Source: Nitrososphaeria archaeon (GTDB taxonomy: Archaea > Thermoproteota > Nitrososphaeria > JACIWG01). Taken from it: DNA of 37,339 bases. The notes below the pieces were generated by a model. It was given only the letters and a program-made list of their open reading frames with translations, did not search any database and had not been told where the DNA came from. Shown piece by piece: positions 19,939-28,881 of the stretch. The translations under genes were made by a program, and so were the position numbers. The stretch spans positions 1 through 37,339 of the forward strand of contig JAOAKB010000012.1 in NCBI GenBank assembly GCA_026413865.1, given 5' to 3'. Position 1 is the first letter of the stretch; each line of letters opens with the position of its first letter.

Positions 19939-20742
19939 GTGAATATGTATAAGAGGAATTGGAGAGAAATTGAACCAATTTTAGAAGATGAGGGAAATTC
20001 TTTTGCTAGATACTATTTTAGAAGAAAAGACCATTTAGACCATGTGGGTGGAATAAAGGTTACAAAATACTGGGAATGGGTAAAATATGTTACTATACCA
20101 TGGGAAAAGAAACCATTATATAAAAGACAGAATTTGGAAAAAATACTATTTATTTTGCAAGGAGAGGGAGAAATTCAGTCTAACCAGACTTTATTAACGA
20201 TTAAAGCCCATGACACAATATATGTTCCCCCTAAAACACATTACATTGTATATTCTACATTAGAACAACAACCTATAATATTTATGGAATATTGTATACG
20301 AACCCCTCCTGAATCTAAAGAAATAGAAGTTATAGAAACTGGTTCACAAGATTTTGTTAACAAGATTTTAGTTGAGCGTTGGACTTCCAAAAAGCCAAAG
20401 ATGGGACATGAGGGAACATGCTACTCTTACAGCATCTTTACAAGAGAACAGATGAAGTATTTTCTCTTTGCAAGCATGATGTCTGTACCAAAAGTTCTAG
20501 GATATCATTCACATAATTCTGAAGCAATATATTTTATTGTTTCTGGTAAGGGCAAAGTTAAGGTTGCTGGTGAAGAAACTGAAGTAAGTGAGGGTGACGC
20601 AATTTATATACCTCCTGGAATGGCGCATAGATGCTATAATCTTTTACAAGATCAGCCACTTAACGTGTTCTGCCAAGGTATTGCGGATCCGTATGATGCT
20701 AAAGTTATAACATTAGAGAATTTGCCTGACTTACCTGTATAA
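19939..20742 (+). CDS. Bicupin protein
   Basis: Two cupin modules: GEGEIQSNQTLLTIKAHDTIYVPPKTHY and GKGKVKVAGEETEVSEGDAIYIPPGMAH. Confidence 0.88.
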   Translation: MNMYKRNWREIEPILEDEGNSFARYYFRRKDHLDHVGGIKVTKYWEWVKYVTIPWEKKPLYKRQNLEKILFILQGEGEIQSNQTLLTIKAHDTIYVPPKTHYIVYSTLEQQPIIFMEYCIRTPPESKEIEVIETGSQDFVNKILVERWTSKKPKMGHEGTCYSYSIFTREQMKYFLFASMMSVPKVLGYHSHNSEAIYFIVSGKGKVKVAGEETEVSEGDAIYIPPGMAHRCYNLLQDQPLNVFCQGIADPYDAKVITLENLPDLPV

Positions 20743-20749
20743 TTTTAAC

Positions 20750-21433
20750 GTGGTACTGATGTTGATTAAGGTGGATAGTGAATTAGAGAAAAGGTTTCCT
20801 GGCTTAAGGGCACATGCTCTTGTAATAAATAATGTAGATGTTAATAGAAATGATGAGAAAACATACAATGACTTTAATGCTCTTTTAAAAGAGGTAGTAG
20901 GATATGTTAAGTCCAGATATACATTAGATGGATTAAAAAATGAGACACTATTTAGAGCTTACAGAGACTTTTTCTGGAAGATAGGAATAGATCCTACAAA
21001 GGTTAGACCTGCATCTGAAGCCCTTATACGAAGAATATTACTTGAAAAACCTTTCCCACACATAAACATGCTAGTTGATGCCTATAACCTTGCCTCTGTT
21101 ATTAGTGGAGTACCTATTGCTGCATTCGACAAAAACAAAATTCTAGGAGAACTTTTTATGAGAAATGCTATTAATGGAGAAAAATTTCTTGGAATTGGAA
21201 TGGAAAAACCAATATTATTAAATGGTACTGAAATAGTCATATCCGATAATGAAAAGCTTGTGGCAATATATCCTTACAGGGATGCAGAGGCAACAAAAAT
21301 TTCTGATGAGACAAGAAATGTGGTATTTTTAGTATGTGGTGTTCCTGGAATAAGTGATGAGGTACTTGAAAATGCAGTGAATAAGGTTATAGAGTACGTG
21401 AGCCGTTTTTGCGGGGGGAATGTGGTAAAGTAA
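20750..21433 (+). CDS. Stand-alone B3/B4 (PheRS-beta editing-like) domain protein
   Basis: FRAYRDFFWKIGIDPTKVRPASEALIRRIL, DAYNLASVISGVPIAAFD; 7 bp after the cupin gene. Confidence 0.85.
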   Translation: MVLMLIKVDSELEKRFPGLRAHALVINNVDVNRNDEKTYNDFNALLKEVVGYVKSRYTLDGLKNETLFRAYRDFFWKIGIDPTKVRPASEALIRRILLEKPFPHINMLVDAYNLASVISGVPIAAFDKNKILGELFMRNAINGEKFLGIGMEKPILLNGTEIVISDNEKLVAIYPYRDAEATKISDETRNVVFLVCGVPGISDEVLENAVNKVIEYVSRFCGGNVVK

Positions 21434-21451
21434 ATATTATAAGAAAAATAT

Positions 21452-21538
21452 GTTTATCTTAAACTTACTTTATGATAAAGTTATCCTTTTGTTTTTAGAA
21501 AAAGATTAGTTTAAGTTAAACATAATATATCTTAAACT
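21452..21538. repeat. GTTTA-N3-TAAAC palindrome cluster, copy 2
   Basis: GTTTATCTTAAAC (21452-21464), ACTTTATGATAAAGT (21467-21481), GTTTAAGTTAAAC (21509-21521), then 4 nt and TATATCTTAAACT (21526-21538). Confidence 0.75.
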
Positions 21539-21602
21539 TATTTTTACTTTTCTAAAAGTCCGCATAAAAAAGGAAAAAGAGTGATAATTAAGTAAATGTA
21601 TG

Positions 21603-22793
21603 TTAAACTTCTCCTTCATACATCCATTCGAGAATCCTTAAAACATTCTCTTTATTTAACTCTATTGGACTATTGGGTCTAGGAAAATTTGTTATAGAAT
21701 CTTCTGCAAGTTTGGGTAAAATTTCCTTTGGCACACCATAACTTTTTAATGCATGAGGTATATTTAATTCTTCAAGCAATCTTTTAACTGCAATAGCTGA
21801 CATTAGGGCTGCTTCTTTTAATTGCATATTTGTGACATCTTCTCCACTTTCTATGGCAACCTGTGCCAGTTTTTCACTTACTACGGGTACATAAAATTTC
21901 ATAATATAGGGAAGTGTAATTGCACACGAGATACCATGTGAAATTTTGTACATTGGACCAATTGTTTGTGAAATTGAATGTCCTACAACCATTCTTGCAT
22001 TACATAAGGGTATCCCTGCAATTGTTGCAGCCATAGACATGTAGTATCTTGCCTCAACATCATTTGGTTTATAGTATGCCCTTTTCAGGTAATTGAATAT
22101 TAATCTTATTGCTAGATAGGCTAGCTCATCTGTTATTGGCGTTGCTTCTGTTGAAATTAATGATTCGATAGCATGGCTTAAGGCGTCCAATCCACAGCCT
22201 GCGGTCACCTTAGACGGTAATGACAGTGTTAGCAGTGGATCGACTAGTGCAACGTCAGGTATAATGTATGGACTAGCACATGTCTTCTTTTTTCCCTCTA
22301 TGGTGAAAACTGCATATTGTGTAACTTCACTACCCGTTCCAGCTGTAGTCGGAATACAGATTATTGGTTTACCTCTTCTCTTTAAAAGATTTGGGCCCAC
22401 ATACTCTCTTAATTTACCCGTATGTGTAAATGATGCAGCTACAAGTTTAGCAGAATCCATTACGCTTCCGCCACCTATTCCAACAATAACGTCAGGGTCA
22501 AAGTCTTTTGCAAAGTTCGCAGCATCTTCTACAACTTCTATTCTAGGTTCTGGTTCCAGATTGTCATATATTTTAACTTCAAAACCATCTTTCTTTAGAA
22601 TTTCTGAAGCTTTTTCCGGAGACCCTGTTGATAATACAGGCTTGTCTGTCATTACAAGTACCTTAGAATTTCCACCAAGAAAACGAACTTCCTTCGAAAG
22701 CCTTTCGAGAGAATTTAATCCGAACACCATCTTTCCGGGCATATAAAGGTCAGTTGTCCTATAAAATAATGGAAATAGAGGAGTAGAACTCAT
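21603..22793 (-). CDS. Iron-containing alcohol dehydrogenase
   Basis: IVGIGGGSVMDSAKLVA, PTTAGTGSEVTQYAVF, GLDALSHAIES, GHSISQTIGPMYKISHG. Confidence 0.94.
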   Translation of the reverse strand: MSSTPLFPLFYRTTDLYMPGKMVFGLNSLERLSKEVRFLGGNSKVLVMTDKPVLSTGSPEKASEILKKDGFEVKIYDNLEPEPRIEVVEDAANFAKDFDPDVIVGIGGGSVMDSAKLVAASFTHTGKLREYVGPNLLKRRGKPIICIPTTAGTGSEVTQYAVFTIEGKKKTCASPYIIPDVALVDPLLTLSLPSKVTAGCGLDALSHAIESLISTEATPITDELAYLAIRLIFNYLKRAYYKPNDVEARYYMSMAATIAGIPLCNARMVVGHSISQTIGPMYKISHGISCAITLPYIMKFYVPVVSEKLAQVAIESGEDVTNMQLKEAALMSAIAVKRLLEELNIPHALKSYGVPKEILPKLAEDSITNFPRPNSPIELNKENVLRILEWMYEGEV

Positions 22794-22851
22794 GACATAA
22801 TAATTTGAAAATATTTTATATAAAGATTACTACAACTTATTTGATGGAATA

Positions 22852-24327
22852 ATGGTTGATATTACAAAAAGATTTTATAGATTTCCTCCAAGATTTGCAC
22901 CGGAATGGGGTTCAGGAGGAATTTTTGGTTTAAAATATTATAGGGACACATTATTCTTTAATTTAGCTTTTGAAGCCAAAGCCCACTTTATAGATGAGGA
23001 AAAAGAGAACGTATACGAGTATAATCTTGTTGGACCTAAGCCTGTTTCTGGAGGGGACACATATAATGCTGTTGATGTAGTCGATGATTTTATATATTTT
23101 GGAGGATGGGTTCATGCACCAGCGTTATATCGTAGAGAAGGTGATAGAAGAACCATTTCTTTTGTTAACAAATATAGTCATGTTCACGAATATAATGTTA
23201 AAGAAAAAAAGGTTAGGTTAGTTTGGAAGGAAAGTATAAACCATCCTACCGACTGGACTGGAGAAGTTTCTGAAATAGTATATGATCCAGTTAGTGATAC
23301 ACTTCTTATAGCTAGGGCGGATGGACATAAAAATTTAGGTGTATTTTCACTTGAAAGAAAGAATGGAAAAATTGTTCAATTAACAGGTGAACCTGCACTT
23401 AAGGGAACAATATTTTTAGATAGTGCATTCTTTGATATTTCCCATATAGGCTATTTTAAGGGATTACAGTTTATTGATCTTTTTGATAAAAGATGGTCTA
23501 AAATATATGTGGAAGATTTTTCTAAAATATCAGTAGATGGAGGTAATGTGATTAGACCCTTTGTTGGAAGCATGATTTCAGCTTATGCTAGACTATTTAC
23601 TTTTGTTAAGGGGGGAACATTTGTTGCTGAACCATCGTTGTTTGATAAAGATTCTATAAAATTTGTTAGACTTTTTGATTTTGGATATTCAGGATATGCG
23701 CCGAGTAGGACCATGGCAATAACATTTGGTGGAGGAATAATAACAGCCTTCAACAGTTTTACTCACGGTTTAGTCTTTCCACAGAATGAATTAGAGAAGA
23801 AGGTGATGGAGGAACAGAATACGATTATTGGGCCCTCACTTCTAATATACATTACTCCACCTATGGCTCGTATAGTTGGAGCATTTGGTGCAAGAATAAC
23901 TTCGATAGAAACAGTAGGAGACAAGATCTTGCTAGGAACTTCAACCGTAGCCAACCTTGCAAGGTTTGATGCAATGCCAATCGATGTAGGGTATAGAGAA
24001 ATAGTAGTACTGGATAATAGAATAATATTCGAAAAACCGCCGCCTGTGTACTTTATGTTACCAACTAGACTTGTTTCTACACTAAACTGGGGTGGAATAC
24101 CATTGTATGGGTATAAAGAGACAACATTGAACATAGATTCTAGTAGCGATAATAGATTATATGTTTATGAATACGATTTAAGTCTGCCCGTAGATGATGC
24201 TGAAAAAGTAGTTTATGAAATAAAGAAGGGTAAGAATATTTTAAGTTTAAAGGATTTTAAAAAGATTGTTTCCTTTAAACTAGAAAAGGAAGATGTATTT
24301 GGGACAATTAATATAGACTTAAACTAA
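22852..24327 (+). CDS. Archaeal beta-propeller-like protein, DUF2139-like
   Basis: RFPPRFAPEWGSGGIFGLKYY and repeated beta-strand-rich segments; assignment from memory of the family. Confidence 0.6.
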   Translation: MVDITKRFYRFPPRFAPEWGSGGIFGLKYYRDTLFFNLAFEAKAHFIDEEKENVYEYNLVGPKPVSGGDTYNAVDVVDDFIYFGGWVHAPALYRREGDRRTISFVNKYSHVHEYNVKEKKVRLVWKESINHPTDWTGEVSEIVYDPVSDTLLIARADGHKNLGVFSLERKNGKIVQLTGEPALKGTIFLDSAFFDISHIGYFKGLQFIDLFDKRWSKIYVEDFSKISVDGGNVIRPFVGSMISAYARLFTFVKGGTFVAEPSLFDKDSIKFVRLFDFGYSGYAPSRTMAITFGGGIITAFNSFTHGLVFPQNELEKKVMEEQNTIIGPSLLIYITPPMARIVGAFGARITSIETVGDKILLGTSTVANLARFDAMPIDVGYREIVVLDNRIIFEKPPPVYFMLPTRLVSTLNWGGIPLYGYKETTLNIDSSSDNRLYVYEYDLSLPVDDAEKVVYEIKKGKNILSLKDFKKIVSFKLEKEDVFGTINIDLN

Positions 24328-24364
24328 AAGATGATAGCATCAATAACAAATGTTGTGAAAGCGT

Positions 24365-25060
24365 ATGGAAATTTTTGTTGGAACCTCAGGCTGGTCATAT
24401 GATTGGAATATTGAGGGAACTCTATCTTGGTATGTTAAAAATTCTGGACTTAATTGTATAGAATTGAATGCAAGCTTCTACAGATTCCCATTTCCTAATC
24501 AGGTGAAATCTTGGACTTTAAAAGGCAAGAGTTTAAGATGGATTGTTAAAGTTAATCAGCTTATTACACATAAGTTTAAGTTTAATGAAAAGGCTTTTAC
24601 TCTATGGAAAAAGTTCGAGAATCTGTTTGAACCATTGGATGATGTTATCGACTTCTATCTTTTCCAACTACCTCCAATGCTTTCACCACAATATTCTAAA
24701 AAGTTGGAAGATTTTATTAAAAAATGTAAGTTAGGTACAAGATTCGCTTTAGAAGTTAGAAATATTAAATGGTTTAATGAAGAATGGGTTAAATGGGCTT
24801 CTGGATTAGGCATTACTTGGGTTAGTGTTGATTCACCAGAACACCCAAGAAAAATATTTTCGTCAAATGGAATAGTTTATGTCAGAATGCATGGTAGACA
24901 ATTCTGGTATTCACACTATTATGAGGATGAAGAACTTGAAGAAATCGGTAAAAATATTTTGAAGATTAAACCTTTGAAAGCCTATGTTTTATTTAATAAT
25001 AATACTAATATGCTTGAAAATGGGAGGAGAATGTTTGGTTTGTTAAAAAGGCTACTTTAG
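24365..25060 (+). CDS. DUF72 (YecE-like) protein
   Basis: FVGTSGWSYDWN, LNCIELNASFYRFP, RFALEVRNIKWFNEEW, YVRMHGR. Confidence 0.9.
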   Translation: MEIFVGTSGWSYDWNIEGTLSWYVKNSGLNCIELNASFYRFPFPNQVKSWTLKGKSLRWIVKVNQLITHKFKFNEKAFTLWKKFENLFEPLDDVIDFYLFQLPPMLSPQYSKKLEDFIKKCKLGTRFALEVRNIKWFNEEWVKWASGLGITWVSVDSPEHPRKIFSSNGIVYVRMHGRQFWYSHYYEDEELEEIGKNILKIKPLKAYVLFNNNTNMLENGRRMFGLLKRLL

Positions 25061-25516
25061 CATATCTAGTGGTAAGTTAACATCCTTTTGTATAAATGAG
25101 ATATGCTTCAATTTGCCATTTATTTGTATCATATGTTTTGTGGTTTTTGGAGGAAATCTCTTACCTTCAAGCGCATACAATATCACGGTTCTTTTGTCCA
25201 ACTGTACACTTTTCCAAGAATCTAAGATTATCATTGGACTATTATAGTCAACTAATAATGTTGGTACAAGCTTGCATCCAAGACTCTTAAGCACACTCAC
25301 ACGATGATGTCCATCTAAAATAGTGTAAGTATTTATGTCTGCTACAATGGGCTTTTTTATGACCCTATCTGCCTCAATAATCTTTCTCAGTTCTTCACAA
25401 TATTTTGTGTCTACGTCTTCATGGGCTTTAAGCAAGTCTATATTTACTAGTATTGGTTTTAATAATAAAAATGTGCTAGGTTCTGATATTTTATTAGAGA
25501 CCTTCTTATATGACAC
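25052..25516 (-). CDS. ParB/SerK-like protein, candidate free-serine kinase
   Basis: VADINTYTILDGHHRVSVLKSLGCKLVPTLLVDY: DGHHR motif of ParB/SerK family; 5 bp downstream of trpB2. Confidence 0.7.
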   Translation of the reverse strand: MSYKKVSNKISEPSTFLLLKPILVNIDLLKAHEDVDTKYCEELRKIIEADRVIKKPIVADINTYTILDGHHRVSVLKSLGCKLVPTLLVDYNSPMIILDSWKSVQLDKRTVILYALEGKRFPPKTTKHMIQINGKLKHISFIQKDVNLPLDMLK

Positions 25517-25521
25517 AATAT

Positions 25522-26892
25522 TTATTCCACCCTCGGAATAAGGGAAACATACTGTGATATAAGTTCTTCTGATGGTTCATAGTCTTTTAGGTTATTATAA
25601 ATCAAGTCTTCATACGCTTTCAAATCAAGGAGGCCATGCCCACTAAAATTAAATAATATTATTTTTTTCTCATTCTTCTTTTTTGCATCAAGCGCTAAGT
25701 CTATTACAGCCTTTATTGCATGCGAAGTTTCAGGTGCAGGAATAACCCCCTCTAATCTAGCAAAAAGTGCACCAGCTTGCATCACTTCAGTCTGATGATA
25801 TGCTCTATTTTCAATAAACCCGTTTTTTATGAGTAGACATAGTGATGGTGCCTTACCATGATATCTTAAACCTGCTGCATGAATAGGCGATATCGGAAAT
25901 TTACTTCCAACTGTGTACATTTTAAGCATAGGCGTCAAACCACCTGAATCACCAAAATCATATGTATATTTTCCTCTTGTAGTAGATGGAACAGCCTTAG
26001 GTTCTACAGCTATAAACTTTGTTTCGCTAGCACGCTTTAATTTATCTCTTAAAAATGGATAAGCTATACCCGAAAAATTGCTTCCACCACCAATACATCC
26101 TACAACATAATCAGGTGTTCTGTCTATGAGTTCCATCTGTTTTTTAGCTTCTAAACCTATTATTGTCTGATGGAGAAGCACATGATTTAGTACACTCCCA
26201 AGAGAATATTTTGCATCATCTTGCCCAAGTGCTACCTCAAGGGCTTCACTTATTGCAATGCCAAGACTTCCTGGATGTGATGGATCAGATGAAAGATAAC
26301 TTCTTCCAACGTTTGTTTTATCACTTGGGGAAGGATAGACTTTGGCACCAAAAAGCTCCATTATAACACGTCTATATGGTTTCTGTAGATATGAACTTCT
26401 TGTCATAAAAACAATCGTTTCAAGTGAGAAAAATGCTGAGGCTAGAGAAAGTGCTGAACCCCATTGTCCTGCACCAGTTTCTGTTGTAACCTTCTTAACA
26501 CCTTCTTTACAAAGATAATATGCTTGCGCTACAGCAGTATTTGTTTTATGACTTCCAGTTGGGCTAAGATCTTCACGTTTAAAATATATTTCTGCTGGTG
26601 TATCTAAGTATCTTTCTAGTCTTTTTGCTCTAAAAATCGGTGTAGGCCTTCCAAGAACATGGTATATTTCTTGAATTTCTTCTGGAATTTGTATATAATT
26701 TTCCATAGAAACCTCTTGTCTAATGCATTCTTTTGCAAATATTCTTTCTAAAACAGCTGGATTAACCGGATTTCCAGTTGATGGGTCAACTGGTGGAGGA
26801 AGAGGTTCAGGCAAATCTGGAATTATATTATACCAATATTTTGGCATCTCCTCTATGGGCAATATTATTTTATTATTCGAAATTTTATCCAT
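25522..26892 (-). CDS. trpB2: Tryptophan synthase beta chain, TrpB2 type
   Basis: [67 protein letters not shown]. Start at 26892 (MDKISNN) preferred; TATA-like TTTATATG lies about 25 nt upstream. Confidence 0.94.
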   Translation of the reverse strand: MDKISNNKIILPIEEMPKYWYNIIPDLPEPLPPPVDPSTGNPVNPAVLERIFAKECIRQEVSMENYIQIPEEIQEIYHVLGRPTPIFRAKRLERYLDTPAEIYFKREDLSPTGSHKTNTAVAQAYYLCKEGVKKVTTETGAGQWGSALSLASAFFSLETIVFMTRSSYLQKPYRRVIMELFGAKVYPSPSDKTNVGRSYLSSDPSHPGSLGIAISEALEVALGQDDAKYSLGSVLNHVLLHQTIIGLEAKKQMELIDRTPDYVVGCIGGGSNFSGIAYPFLRDKLKRASETKFIAVEPKAVPSTTRGKYTYDFGDSGGLTPMLKMYTVGSKFPISPIHAAGLRYHGKAPSLCLLIKNGFIENRAYHQTEVMQAGALFARLEGVIPAPETSHAIKAVIDLALDAKKKNEKKIILFNFSGHGLLDLKAYEDLIYNNLKDYEPSEELISQYVSLIPRVE

Positions 26893-26928
26893 AGGTAAAC
26901 GTATTAAAATGCACATATAAATTCATTT

Positions 26929-26946
26929 ATGTACTTTTTAGTACAT
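26929..26946. promoter_or_regulatory. Palindrome ATGTAC-N6-GTACAT, candidate TRP-box-like operator
   Basis: Exact inverted repeat in the trpB2/regulator divergent intergenic region, just upstream of the trpB2 TATA-like element. Confidence 0.65.
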
Positions 26947-26954
26947 TTTTAGAA

Positions 26955-26976
26955 ATGTATAAGTATAACTATACAT
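26955..26976. promoter_or_regulatory. Palindrome ATGTATA-N8-TATACAT, candidate operator over the regulator promoter
   Basis: Exact 7-bp arms; contains AAGTATAACT about 25 nt before the ATG at 26991. Confidence 0.6.
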
Positions 26977-26990
26977 GAACATACTTGAAC

Positions 26991-27518
26991 ATGATAACAT
27001 GGCCCTTTAAAGGACTGGGAACAATTCTTGAAGAAGCTTCTAAAAGAAAAAAGGCTAGAGCGCTTCTTTTGAAAAAGATGCTTGAAACTGGATTAAGAGT
27101 GGATAAAAATGGAAGATTCTATTTTGATGACATTGAAGTCAGCGATACTGCTATAGCAAAATCTTTAGGAATAGATAGAAGAGTTGTTAAACAGACTGCA
27201 AACTATATACTTTCTGACCCAAACCTAGAGTACATTTTTACTCGTTTAAAGCCTGTTGCATTTTTTAAAGATGTCGCACACTATCTTGGTTTTACAGTGA
27301 TTGTGATAACGTCTTATCCAGAAAAGCCTGGAATAATTTCAGAAGTAACATCCATTATAGCTAAACATAAGCTTGTCATAAGAGAAGTTTTTGCAGAAGA
27401 CCCTGAACTTTTTGATGAACCAAAATTGACACTCATAATTGAAGGTGAAGTTCCATCAGAGGTTATTAGTGAGTTGCAGAGTATTAAAGTGGTTAAGAGT
27501 TTAACAATAATAAAGTAG
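26991..27518 (+). CDS. HTH + ACT-domain transcription regulator (TrpY-like)
   Basis: VSDTAIAKSLGIDRRVVKQTANYIL (HTH) and GFTVIVITSYPEKPGIISEVTSIIAKHKLVIREVFAEDP (ACT). Alternative TTG start at 26985. Confidence 0.82.
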   Translation: MITWPFKGLGTILEEASKRKKARALLLKKMLETGLRVDKNGRFYFDDIEVSDTAIAKSLGIDRRVVKQTANYILSDPNLEYIFTRLKPVAFFKDVAHYLGFTVIVITSYPEKPGIISEVTSIIAKHKLVIREVFAEDPELFDEPKLTLIIEGEVPSEVISELQSIKVVKSLTIIK

Positions 27519-27538
27519 AAGATTTGAACCTATTTTAT

Positions 27539-27720
27539 TTAGCCAAATTGTATTAGTTTCTCGAAATATATATCATTTGATATTAGATCAAATTTTTTGA
27601 AATTGTAGTTGCTGCTATTAGTAAATCAGCATTAGAAACTATTTCATATTTCTTTTTGGGTTCTTGGTAAATTATAGTTTAATAAGAAACTCACCACTTC
27701 TCTGCATATTTAACATTCTC
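27539..27720 (-). pseudogene. Degraded VapC/PIN-domain toxin gene (C-terminal part)
   Basis: Minus strand reads YEIVSNADLLIAATTISKNLI, then 1-nt frameshift, then ISNDIYFEKLIQFG*; upstream in-frame stops. Confidence 0.65.
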
Positions 27721-27808
27721 TAAAAAATTTTTTTAACCTCCACTTGAGCGGAGATATTTGCACATAATTTTCTATTATATCATTATATATGAACTTATAA
27801 AAAATAAT

Positions 27809-28207
27809 CTAAGAATATGCGAATGCTGAGATGTATCTGTGGACTATTGAAAACATTATCCCAAAAATAAATCCTGAAAAAGCATATACCATAATATGGG
27901 TTAATGTGATACTAGTATATGGATACAAAAGTAAAAGTGATATTATATTATTGTGGATATACTTTATTGGCACTAATGAAATCAGCCAGAAAAAACCTGA
28001 ATATAATGCAAATTTTTTAAAAACAATAAACTTTTTCTTAAACAATTTAAGGGAAAAATCGTAAATTATACCCACAATAAAAAAAATAAAACACATTATT
28101 ACGAAAACGGCTATTGAATTTAGGAGGTTTGATTTAACAAAAAATGTAGGAGTTAGAAGTGGAAATGAAAGGATTATAGCCACAATTGGTCCGATATAGT
28201 ATTTCAA
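27809..28207 (-). CDS. Hypothetical membrane protein (132 aa, about 4 TM)
   Basis: Hydrophobic segments throughout; intact ORF. Confidence 0.55.
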   Translation of the reverse strand: MKYYIGPIVAIILSFPLLTPTFFVKSNLLNSIAVFVIMCFIFFIVGIIYDFSLKLFKKKFIVFKKFALYSGFFWLISLVPIKYIHNNIISLLLLYPYTSITLTHIMVYAFSGFIFGIMFSIVHRYISAFAYS

Positions 28208-28251
28208 GTTGTCTCCTAAAAAAGTTTGTCAGATGGGCTTATAAAGTTTGA

Positions 28252-28770
28252 CTACTGCTTAAGGGCTTTTATTATTTCTTGGCAAAAATATGGTAGATCA
28301 GCAGGTATCCTTGAGGTTACAATGTTTTCGTACCTAACAACAGGTTTGTCCACGTAATTTGCGCCAGCATTTATCACATCATCCTTTATTGCTGAAACGC
28401 AGGTCACAGTTTTTCCTTTTAATATATTAGCTGAAATAAGCACATGTGGACCATGACATATTGCTGCCACAACCTTCTTTAATTCAAACATTTTTCTCAC
28501 AAAGTTTAGTACTTCAGGATATCTTCTTAATCTATCTGGAGCCCAGCCTCCTGGAACTATTACACAGTCAAAATTTTCAGGTTTTGCTTCAGCAAAAGTC
28601 AAATCGGGTAGTATTGAGAGACCATGCTTTCCCACTACAGTCTGCTTTTCCATTGCAATAACCTTGACTTCAGCCCCTTCTTCAATCAGCCTTAGATATG
28701 GATAGTGCAGTTCAAGATCTTCATAATCTGGGCCTGCGAGAATTGCAACTTTTTTACCCTTTAAACTCAT
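28252..28770 (-). CDS. DJ-1/PfpI family protein
   Basis: KKVAILAGPDYEDLELHYPYLRL, VIVPGGWAPDRLR, VAAICHGPHVLISA. Confidence 0.94.
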   Translation of the reverse strand: MSLKGKKVAILAGPDYEDLELHYPYLRLIEEGAEVKVIAMEKQTVVGKHGLSILPDLTFAEAKPENFDCVIVPGGWAPDRLRRYPEVLNFVRKMFELKKVVAAICHGPHVLISANILKGKTVTCVSAIKDDVINAGANYVDKPVVRYENIVTSRIPADLPYFCQEIIKALKQ

Positions 28771-28881
28771 CTTTTATCACATGCCAAAAATTTTTTAGAC
28801 CTTATATAAATTTTACTTATTTCGAACCCTTTTTCACAAATATGGAATTGCTTAAATAGTACAAATTTAACATATTTTCAT

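Noticed and set aside
22264-22746. 160-aa plus-strand ORF
   Set aside because: Antisense to the clear Fe-alcohol dehydrogenase; no motif.
27522-27545. tRNA T-arm-like GGTTCAAATC on the minus strand
   Set aside because: Flanking bases do not form a 5-bp T stem and no acceptor or anticodon arm is present.
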